A stretch of DNA of 12,748 bases from a bacterium. GTDB lineage: Bacteria; Sumerlaeota; Sumerlaeia; MVZB01. Positions 1 through 5,324 of this stretch are shown in pieces. The notes below the pieces were generated by a model that was not told the DNA's origin, ran no database searches, and saw nothing but the letters and a program-made list of their open reading frames with translations. Position 1 is the stretch's first letter; each line of letters opens with the position of its first letter. A program made the translations under genes and the position numbers. Location of the stretch: assembly GCA_023480605.1 (NCBI GenBank), contig JAMCWS010000060.1, positions 1-12,748 of the forward strand. The letters are read 5' to 3'.

Positions 1-1
1 G

Positions 2-136
2 GACGGGCTCGTCGAGCCGGTCAAGGAATTACTCCGACGCCTGCCCGGCATCGAAACGCTCAAACAAACGTCCATCCAACGCGCCCGGTTGTGGCAGGAC
101 GCCGTTCTTTACGGCGCGGTGAGTCTGTGGGAATAG
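2..136 (+). CDS. C-terminal fragment of a protein, possibly ROK-family sugar kinase/regulator
   Basis: Only the last 44 codons are inside the window. The frame is open from base 2 and ends in TAG at 134-136. The fragment ends ARLWQDAVLYGAVSLWE. The pattern A-x-L-x-x-D-A-x-x-x-G-A resembles the extreme C-terminus of ROK-family proteins (glucokinase-like kinases and NagC/Mlc-type repressors), where a closing 'LGDDAGLIGAA'-type helix is usual. That family match rests on a short, weakly conserved tail, so the family is a guess; the reading frame itself is credible from its codon pattern. It converges on the response regulator gene on the other strand. Confidence 0.45.
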   Translation, partial: DGLVEPVKELLRRLPGIETLKQTSIQRARLWQDAVLYGAVSLWE

Positions 137-142
137 GGTGCG

Positions 143-182
143 GTCACACCCGAAGTGACGGTTGAGGCGCGATCGTGATCGC
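143..182. other. Two small hairpins between convergent genes
   Basis: GTCAC (143-147) pairs with GTGAC (155-159) over a 7-nt loop, and GCGATC (169-174) pairs with GATCGC (177-182). They lie in the 134-base gap between two convergent genes, where terminators are expected. Neither is followed by a convincing T-run on either strand, so termination here is only a possibility. Nothing else is evident in the gap. Confidence 0.25.
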
Positions 183-270
183 TATTCCTCATCGGTCACT
201 GTCGACATGACGCCTCGCCGGAGCCCACTCGGGTCGCGGCGCGGGGGCGGAATCGACCATCGGGCGCGGC

Positions 271-1407
271 CTACTTGACTTCTTTGTGAATCTTGTCGGA
301 CCGGCGCTCCAGGCGATCGAGCGCCGGGTTGGACGTCCGGTGCGTTTCGATCTGCTGGAATTTCTCGAGGAATATCTGGCTCGAATCGATTCGGTCGGTG
401 TGGATCTCGAAATTTGGCGCCGTCACGATCCGGTCCATGATCGCCGTCAGTTGCTTGACCGTAAACGGCTTGGCCAGGAAGTGACTCACGCCCAGGCGCA
501 GGACGTATTGCTGGTCGCGGTCGCTGGCCTTGCCGGATATGAAAATGATCGGCGAACGGTAGAAGAGCCGGTTTTTCTTGAGCATCATCGTAAGCTGGTA
601 ACCCGTCATGCGCGGCAGAATGCCATCGATGATGAAGACGTCGGGTTTGTAGCGCACCGATTGCTCGATGGCCGAAATCCCGTCGACGGTCTCGATCACC
701 TCGTAGTCGTCGCCCAGCCCGATGCGGATCATCTCGGAGGCGTCGGGGTCGTCCTCGACGACCATGACGCGGATCTTGGGTTTGCGCGCGCGACCGGCCG
801 GGGTGCCGGCCGGCGTCGCATGCGGCTTGATTACCCAGTCGTCGACCGGCTCTTCGCCCTTGCTTTCCGGGCGAACTTCTTTACGGCCGCCCGCCGGGGG
901 TGGTTCGCCCGGCCCTTCACCCGCGGTCGGCTTGACGCCGGGGCGCGACACGAGTACGGCCAGGGGAGGGGGGACTTGCGCGCCCGGCAATTGATCGAGC
1001 GAAAAACGCTTGGGGCGCGGCTTGATTTCATGGTCGCGAATAAACAGTTCGATGTTGCGGCGCAATCGGGTGCCATCGATGGGCTTGGTCAGATAGAGCG
1101 CCGCGCCCAGTTGGTAGCCGTCGGTAATTTGCTCCCGCGAACCCAGCGCCGAAAGAAAAATGACCGGAATCCGGATGAACTCGGGCATGGCGCGCAGGCG
1201 CCGGACGAATTCGCGTCCGTCCATCACCGGCATCATGATATCGCATATGATCAGATCCGGCTGGGCCTGGATGGCGACCTGCAGCCCCTCCGAGCCATTG
1301 CCGGCCTGGCAGAATTCGTATTGCCCGCCCGATCCTTCAAGCACCGAGCGTATCAGATCGATGATGTCGTTGTCGTCTTCGAGGATAAGGATACGAATGG
1401 CGCCCAT
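271..1407 (-). CDS. Tandem-receiver response regulator (REC-linker-REC), no output domain
   Basis: This is a 378-residue protein with two CheY-like receiver domains. Receiver 1 spans about residues 4-125. It has the acidic pocket D11/D12, phospho-acceptor D56 (in ICDIMMP), switch S86 (FLSA) and K108 (LTKP). Receiver 2 spans about 211-330, with D219/D220, D261 (IIDGILP), S291 (FISG) and K313 (LAKP). All phosphorylation-site residues are intact in both. A Pro/Gly/Lys-rich linker (about 127-210), probably disordered, joins them. The charged C-terminal tail (about 331-378) shows no HTH, GGDEF, EAL or kinase signature. It probably acts by protein-protein contact or as a phosphorelay element. No histidine kinase lies nearby, so the partner is an orphan question. 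The start is supported by a good Shine-Dalgarno. The gene has its own unit, because a terminator separates it from rny upstream. Confidence 0.93.
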   Translation of the reverse strand: MGAIRILILEDDNDIIDLIRSVLEGSGGQYEFCQAGNGSEGLQVAIQAQPDLIICDIMMPVMDGREFVRRLRAMPEFIRIPVIFLSALGSREQITDGYQLGAALYLTKPIDGTRLRRNIELFIRDHEIKPRPKRFSLDQLPGAQVPPPLAVLVSRPGVKPTAGEGPGEPPPAGGRKEVRPESKGEEPVDDWVIKPHATPAGTPAGRARKPKIRVMVVEDDPDASEMIRIGLGDDYEVIETVDGISAIEQSVRYKPDVFIIDGILPRMTGYQLTMMLKKNRLFYRSPIIFISGKASDRDQQYVLRLGVSHFLAKPFTVKQLTAIMDRIVTAPNFEIHTDRIDSSQIFLEKFQQIETHRTSNPALDRLERRSDKIHKEVK

Positions 1408-1414
1408 CGTTCAA

Positions 1415-1421
1415 CTCCTTT
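1415..1421 (-). promoter_or_regulatory. Shine-Dalgarno of the response regulator gene
   Basis: On the minus strand AAAGGAG sits 7 nt before the ATG (1407). This fixes the start of the tandem-receiver gene. Confidence 0.75.
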
Positions 1422-1459
1422 GAGGTCGGGATGCGAGCGACGGCACTTTCGATTGATTC

Positions 1460-1489
1460 ATCATCCCACCGGGCCGAAGGGGACTGCAA
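1460..1489 (-). promoter_or_regulatory. Candidate sigma70-type promoter for the response regulator gene
   Basis: On the minus strand TTGCAG (1489-1484) is followed after 18 nt by GATGAT (1465-1460), with a TG-n extension directly before the -10. The expected start of transcription is about 45 nt ahead of the start codon. Both boxes are imperfect, so this is a weak call. It fits because the rny terminator blocks read-through from upstream. No other signal stands out between this element and the terminator. Confidence 0.3.
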
Positions 1490-1630
1490 GGTTTTTCGGC
1501 GGCGGAGTGAGCGCCGGGCGCAACCCGCCAAATCGCGGGCAGGCCCCCCAGGTATTGCGTCGTGGATGCGGAACGCCACGCAACTGCCCTGGGGCGTTGT
1601 TTCCCGAAAACTCCGCGGGACGGTAAGCGC

Positions 1631-1665
1631 AAAAAACCCCCGGCTGGATATCCCGGCCGGGGGTT
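1631..1665 (-). terminator. Intrinsic terminator after rny
   Basis: Bases 1635-1644 pair perfectly with 1656-1665, giving a GC-rich 10-bp stem over an 11-nt loop. On the minus strand the stem runs into a T-run of six (complement of 1631-1636). It lies 34 bases past the rny stop. The + strand has no T-run after the stem, so the direction is minus only. Confidence 0.92.
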
Positions 1666-1698
1666 CTCAACATATTGATTTCAAAAAGGTTGGACTAT

Positions 1699-3276
1699 TT
1701 ATTTCGCGTACTCGACCGTGCGGGTTTCCCGGCAGACTGTCACTTTGATCTGCCCGGGGTATTCGAGTTCGCGCTCGATCTTCTTGGTGATGTCGCGGGC
1801 GAGCAGTGCCGCCTCGTTGTCATTGATCTCCGTGGGTTCAACCATGATGCGCAATTCCCGGCCGGCCTGAATGGCGAAAGCCTTGGAGACGCCACTGAAG
1901 GAATCGGCGATCTCCTCGAGTCGCTTCATCCGTTTGATGTAATTCTCCAACGACTCGCGCCGCACGCCGGGTCGGGCCGAACTGATGGCATCGGCCGCCT
2001 GGACAAGGACGGCGATGATCGTGCGTGGCTCTTCTTCATTATGATGGGCGGCGATGGCATGAACCACTCCGGGCGATTCATTGCACTTCTTCGCCAGATC
2101 GGCCCCGATGAGGGCGTGCGTTCCCTCCATTTCGTAACTCAGGGCCTTGCCGATATCGTGCAGGAGGCCGGCTCGTTTGGCCACCTCGATATCGGCGCCA
2201 AGTTCGGCCGCCATGTAGGAGCAGAGCTTGGCGACTTCGGCCGAATGCGTCAGGATATTCTGACCATAGCTCGTGCGATATTTCAGACGTCCGATGGTCT
2301 TGATCAATTCCGGATGCATGTCGCTGATGCCCAGGTCGAAGACGGTCTGTTCGCCCGTCTCCCGAATATGCTCGGTCAGTTCCTTTTCGACCTTGGCCAC
2401 CACCTCTTCGATCCGGCCCGGATGTATCCGTCCGTCGGCCAGGAGCCTTTCGATGGCCAGGCGGGCGATTTCACGCCGGAGCGGATCGAAGCAGGACAGG
2501 ACAATGGCTTCCGGGGTGTCGTCAACGATGATGTTGCAGCCTGTTGTGGCCTCCAAGGCCCGGATGTTGCGTCCTTCGCGACCGATGATACGCCCTTTCA
2601 TCTCATCATTGGGCAGGTTGACCACCGAGACGGTGGTTTCGCTGACCTGATCCGTGGCGCATTTCTGGATGGCCAGGGTGATGATCTGGCGCGCCTTCTT
2701 GTTCGCCAACTCCCGGGTTTCAGCTTCGATCCGCCGAATCATGGCGGCGGCATCCTGACGCACGTCCGCTTCCATCATTTCAAAGAGCATTTTACGCGCT
2801 TGTTCGGCCGTCAGCCCCGCGATCTCCTCGCAGCGCCGGGCAGCCTCGCTTTTCTGTTTTTCCATCTCCTCCTGTTGCTTCTTCAAAGCCTCGCTGCGGC
2901 GAAGGTTCGACTCGTGAAGCCGGTTCACTTCGCGCTCACGTTCCTCAACCTGGTCGAGTTTGCGTTCCAGCGCTCCTTCGCGCTGGGGGATCTTGCGTTC
3001 GCGGCGTTCGATTTCGTGCCGCCGTTTGGCCAGCTCCCGCTCGACGTGTTTAATGCGCTGCTGGCATTCCTCTTTGGCTTTTTGATCGGCACGTTGAAGG
3101 ATTTGCTCGGCTTCGACCCGGGCCGCGGCCAAAATCGCTTCGGCCTCGTCCTGAGCCCCTTGCTTACGCCGGGCGGCCGCCCGCTTCTCATAAATCAGCG
3201 TCACGCCCACACCGGCGCCCATACCGACAATTAAACCCACAGTGATCCCGGTCATCATCAGGGTCACTGGATCCAT
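1699..3276 (-). CDS. rny: Ribonuclease Y (membrane-anchored endoribonuclease)
   Basis: This 525-residue protein has the family's normal length and order. An N-terminal membrane helix (about 6-28) is followed by a long Lys/Glu/Arg-rich coiled coil (about 30-205). The KH RNA-binding domain carries GRIIGREGRNIR at 228-239. The HD metallo-hydrolase domain has H344, the H373-D374 pair (LLHDIGKA), H411/H412 and D429, which are the expected metal ligands. RNase Y initiates mRNA decay with endonucleolytic cuts at the inner membrane in lineages that often lack RNase E. The start is forced: an in-frame TAA lies just upstream of the ATG, after the Shine-Dalgarno. It stands alone, divergent from the radical-SAM gene and closed by its own terminator. 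Confidence 0.97.
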   Translation of the reverse strand: MDPVTLMMTGITVGLIVGMGAGVGVTLIYEKRAAARRKQGAQDEAEAILAAARVEAEQILQRADQKAKEECQQRIKHVERELAKRRHEIERRERKIPQREGALERKLDQVEEREREVNRLHESNLRRSEALKKQQEEMEKQKSEAARRCEEIAGLTAEQARKMLFEMMEADVRQDAAAMIRRIEAETRELANKKARQIITLAIQKCATDQVSETTVSVVNLPNDEMKGRIIGREGRNIRALEATTGCNIIVDDTPEAIVLSCFDPLRREIARLAIERLLADGRIHPGRIEEVVAKVEKELTEHIRETGEQTVFDLGISDMHPELIKTIGRLKYRTSYGQNILTHSAEVAKLCSYMAAELGADIEVAKRAGLLHDIGKALSYEMEGTHALIGADLAKKCNESPGVVHAIAAHHNEEEPRTIIAVLVQAADAISSARPGVRRESLENYIKRMKRLEEIADSFSGVSKAFAIQAGRELRIMVEPTEINDNEAALLARDITKKIERELEYPGQIKVTVCRETRTVEYAK

Positions 3277-3290
3277 TGGTTGTCTTTGTT

Positions 3291-3297
3291 ACCTCCT
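3291..3297 (-). promoter_or_regulatory. Shine-Dalgarno of rny with unusually long spacing
   Basis: A perfect AGGAGGT on the minus strand lies 14 nt before the ATG, longer than the usual 5-10. The last base of the motif begins an in-frame TAA, so no alternative start exists closer to it. The spacing is therefore real or the assigned start is inefficient. Confidence 0.65.
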
Positions 3298-3357
3298 ATT
3301 GGTTTGCATGGCTCGATGAATGGTTCCACACACCGTGTTCTGTTTCCGGACACTCGT

Positions 3358-3379
3358 TCAAAATAAAGTGTCATTTTGA
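3358..3379. promoter_or_regulatory. Perfect 7-bp dyad in the rny / radical-SAM intergenic region
   Basis: TCAAAAT (3358-3364) and ATTTTGA (3373-3379) are exact inverted repeats separated by 8 nt. They lie in the AT-richer 321-base gap between the divergent genes, about 80-100 bases upstream of the rny start. The geometry suits a dimeric regulator or a hairpin in the rny leader. No matching regulator is in view, and I could not place a convincing rny promoter around it. Confidence 0.3.
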
Positions 3380-3562
3380 TACAGGCGCGACCGCGCCAGC
3401 AACCTTTAATTCTATCCTTCCGATGTATCCATCTCTTGTCAAGACAAATCCACTGGTTGCAAAGCTATATAATTGTTATCCGCCTTCTCCGGATAGACAT
3501 CGCGCCCGCCTTCTCCGTCCCATCCCGCGCGTGTTTTTCCCTCCTCCCCATGCTCTCTGCTA

Positions 3563-3591
3563 TTGCTAAGCCGTCGCTTAGAACATAAAAT
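3563..3591 (+). promoter_or_regulatory. Promoter of the radical-SAM gene, apparently giving a leaderless mRNA
   Basis: TTGCTA (3563-3568) and TAAAAT (3586-3591) are separated by exactly 17 nt. The start codon begins 7 nt after the -10 box, where transcription normally starts, so the mRNA would begin at or next to its ATG. In agreement, no Shine-Dalgarno precedes the gene. Confidence 0.5.
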
Positions 3592-3597
3592 ACGCCC

Positions 3598-4986
3598 ATG
3601 ATGGAAACCTCGCAAACCCCGCCGCCGCCCTCACCCCCCGCCCCGATCAAACCCTTGTCGTCGATCCTGGTCAAGCCTTCGGGTCCGGACTGTAACCTGG
3701 GGTGTTCGTATTGCTTCTATCTCCAGAAATCTCAACTCTTCGGCGAAACACGTCGCCACCGCATGAGCGACCAGGTGCTGGCCGAAATGATCCGCCAGGT
3801 GATGCGCGACGGCACCGCCTCGGTCAGTTTCGGCTGGCAGGGCGGCGAACCGACCCTCATGGGGCTGGATTTTTTCCGCAAGGCCGTGGCCCTGCAGCAG
3901 CAATATGGCTCACCCTCCCAGGAAGTGGGCAATGCCCTCCAGACCAACGGCATGGTCATTGACGACGCCTGGGCCGATTTCCTGGGCCGTTACAACTTCC
4001 TCATCGGCCTGTCGCTCGACGGCCCGCAGCATGTCCACGACCACTACCGGCGCACCCGGGGCGGCGAGCCGACCTGGGAGCGGGTGGTGCGCACGGCGCG
4101 CCTTCTTATGAATAAACGCGTGGCTGTCAATTCCCTGACGGTCGTTAATGATTATTCCGTACGTTTTCCCGAGGAAATATACCAGTTCCACAGAAGCCTG
4201 GGACTGCGTTTCATGCAGTTCATCCCCTGCGTCGAACAGGATGTCGCCAATCCCGCCGCCGCCGCGCCGTTTTCGGTCACGGCCGAGGCCTACGGCGAAT
4301 TCCTCTGCCGCGTCTTCGACCTCTGGCGCAAGGACTTCCGCAACGGGCGCCCCGGCACCTCGGTCCGCTGGTTCGATTCGATTTTTCACACTTACGTCGG
4401 CGCGCCTCCGCCCGAATGCACCCTCCTGCGCGAGTGCGGCTGCTACGTGGTGGTCGAACACAACGGCGACGTCTACGCCTGCGACTTCTTCGTCGAGCCG
4501 GGCTGGAAGCTGGGCAATGTGCTCGAAGGCAGCCTGATCGAGATGCTCAATTCCCCCCGCCAGCGCGAGTTCGGACGCATGAAACTCGCCATCCCGGAAG
4601 CTTGCACGGCCTGCCCCTGGCTGGCCCACTGCCACGGCGGTTGCACCAAGGACCGCATCCAGGATCCGCGCGACGGCGGCATGACCCATTTCTGCAAGGC
4701 CTACCAAATCTTCTTCGATTACGCCCACCCGACCTTCGAGCGGATGGCCGAACAGTGGCTGCGCGAGCAGCGCGATAACCTGGCCGCCCACGAACGCGCG
4801 GCGGCGCGCCAGCGCGCGGCCCAACCGGCCGCCCGGGCGGCGACTCCCGCGCGCGGGGTGCCCGGCCGCGTTGCGCCGGCTGCGGCGACTGCCGCCGGGG
4901 CCGGCCGGCCGGTGGGCGCCAACAGCCCCTGCCCCTGCGGCAGCGGGCGCAAATACAAACGCTGTTGCGGCCGCGCGGCGCGCTGA
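3598..4986 (+). CDS. Radical SAM/SPASM protein, anaerobic sulfatase-maturase type, with C-terminal SEC-C motif
   Basis: This 462-residue protein resembles anaerobic sulfatase-maturating enzymes, which oxidise an active-site Cys or Ser of sulfatases to formylglycine in the cytoplasm using SAM and Fe-S clusters. The radical-SAM motif CNLGCSYC supplies C32, C36 and C39. WQGGEPTLMG (80-89), LQTNG (114-118) and GLSLDGP (137-143) are typical family blocks. The SPASM region carries C274, C280, C295, C336, C339, C345, C349 and C366, spaced as needed for two auxiliary 4Fe-4S clusters. D296, beside C295, matches the proposed catalytic base. An Ala/Arg-rich linker (about 397-440) leads to a SEC-C zinc motif, CPCGSGRKYKRCC (445-457), as at the end of SecA. 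No sulfatase is in the window, so the substrate is unknown; a peptide-modifying SPASM enzyme remains possible. The ATG at 3598 is followed by a second ATG and has no Shine-Dalgarno. Confidence 0.9.
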   Translation: MMETSQTPPPPSPPAPIKPLSSILVKPSGPDCNLGCSYCFYLQKSQLFGETRRHRMSDQVLAEMIRQVMRDGTASVSFGWQGGEPTLMGLDFFRKAVALQQQYGSPSQEVGNALQTNGMVIDDAWADFLGRYNFLIGLSLDGPQHVHDHYRRTRGGEPTWERVVRTARLLMNKRVAVNSLTVVNDYSVRFPEEIYQFHRSLGLRFMQFIPCVEQDVANPAAAAPFSVTAEAYGEFLCRVFDLWRKDFRNGRPGTSVRWFDSIFHTYVGAPPPECTLLRECGCYVVVEHNGDVYACDFFVEPGWKLGNVLEGSLIEMLNSPRQREFGRMKLAIPEACTACPWLAHCHGGCTKDRIQDPRDGGMTHFCKAYQIFFDYAHPTFERMAEQWLREQRDNLAAHERAAARQRAAQPAARAATPARGVPGRVAPAAATAAGAGRPVGANSPCPCGSGRKYKRCCGRAAR

Positions 4987-5001
4987 CCGGCCACCTGTGC
5001 C

Positions 5002-5219
5002 TCGGCGGGGAGGCCAACCGCGTGTCTACCGCGTCAGTTCGCCTTTATCGCTTCGAGGCCCCCCGCCGATAAGGCGTTCAGACGGAGCGGATTCAGGCAG
5101 GGCGCCGCTGGAGCGAGCCGGCCCCTTCGCCTGGCACGACCGTGCGGGAGGCGCGTGGCCGCAGCGACGAGCCGATAGCAGGCGGACCGTCGTGACATAA
5201 CCTCCGCCCGCCGCTTTTT
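5002..5219 (+). ncRNA. Candidate structured RNA ending in a U-tract (riboswitch-like or small RNA)
   Basis: Hand folding gives a consistent branched structure. A long-range closing stem pairs 5003-5009 with 5207-5213 and 5010-5013 with 5201-5204, and is followed at once by CTTTTTATT. Inside are a hairpin 5019-5022/5030-5033, a hairpin 5040-5050/5067-5076 with one bulged base, and a stem 5081-5085/5187-5191. That last stem encloses a stacked arm: 5106-5110/5162-5166, 5119-5123/5157-5161, 5128-5132/5149-5153 and 5134-5137/5142-5145. A rival perfect 9-bp stem, 5002-5010/5061-5069, would disrupt both the closing stem and the second hairpin, as in switches controlling termination. I recognise no Rfam class: the conserved cores of RNase P, tmRNA and SRP are absent. 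High GC makes chance stems likely, so this is a hypothesis. It might instead be just the terminator region of the radical-SAM gene. Confidence 0.35.
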
Positions 5220-5228
5220 ATTGGATTT

Positions 5229-5270
5229 GGTTGAAGCTATTCTGTTAAGAATATAGACCTAAGTTCAACC
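5229..5270 (+). promoter_or_regulatory. Dyad/hairpin in the leader of the membrane-anchored TPR protein
   Basis: GGTTGAA (5229-5235) is the exact inverted repeat of TTCAACC (5264-5270). An inner hairpin, TATTCT/AGAATA (5238-5243/5248-5253), has a GTTA loop. The segment is AT-rich compared with its surroundings. Promoter-like hexamers (TTGGTT at 5227, AATATA at 5250, TATAGA at 5252) overlap it, but none has ideal spacing. No T-run follows, so a terminator is unlikely. An operator or a leader structure is more plausible. Confidence 0.3.
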
Positions 5271-5324
5271 ATGTCGGCTTTGCACTGGCTCGAGACCGGT
5301 TTTGATAGAAGGACTTCAAAATAA
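5271..5324 (+). CDS. Possible 17-codon leader ORF overlapping the next start (TAATG)
   Basis: An ATG directly after the leader dyad opens a 17-codon frame (MSALHWLETGFDRRTSK). Its TAA shares a base with the ATG of the 698-residue protein. Such overlap is the usual layout for translational coupling. The little ORF contains the downstream gene's Shine-Dalgarno but has none of its own in view, so it may be fortuitous. Confidence 0.2.
   Translation: MSALHWLETGFDRRTSK

Noticed and set aside
286..1626. Long open frame on the + strand opposite the response regulator
   Set aside because: It is antisense to a gene with two complete receiver domains. Its translation is low-complexity Asp/Arg/His-rich, without domains, as expected of an antisense frame in GC-rich DNA.
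1675..3234. 519-codon open frame on the + strand opposite rny
   Set aside because: It mirrors the codon pattern of rny, crosses the rny stop, and shows no recognisable motif or Shine-Dalgarno.
3436..3447. TTGTC-AA-GACAA dyad
   Set aside because: Its arms are only 5 bp and no promoter is convincingly placed around it; expected by chance at this frequency.
3468..3473. Perfect TATAAT in the rny / radical-SAM gap
   Set aside because: No acceptable -35 lies 15-19 nt upstream; the nearest TTGTCA (3436-3441) is 26 nt away. The better-spaced promoter is at 3563-3591.
3471..3483. AATTGTTATCCGC, identical to one half of the E. coli lac operator
   Set aside because: The second half-site is absent and there is no LacI-family gene or sugar operon nearby; a chance match.
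5018..5033. TGTCTACC resembling the J2/3 core of purine riboswitches
   Set aside because: The required loop sequences and the three-way junction around the core are missing, so it is not a purine riboswitch.
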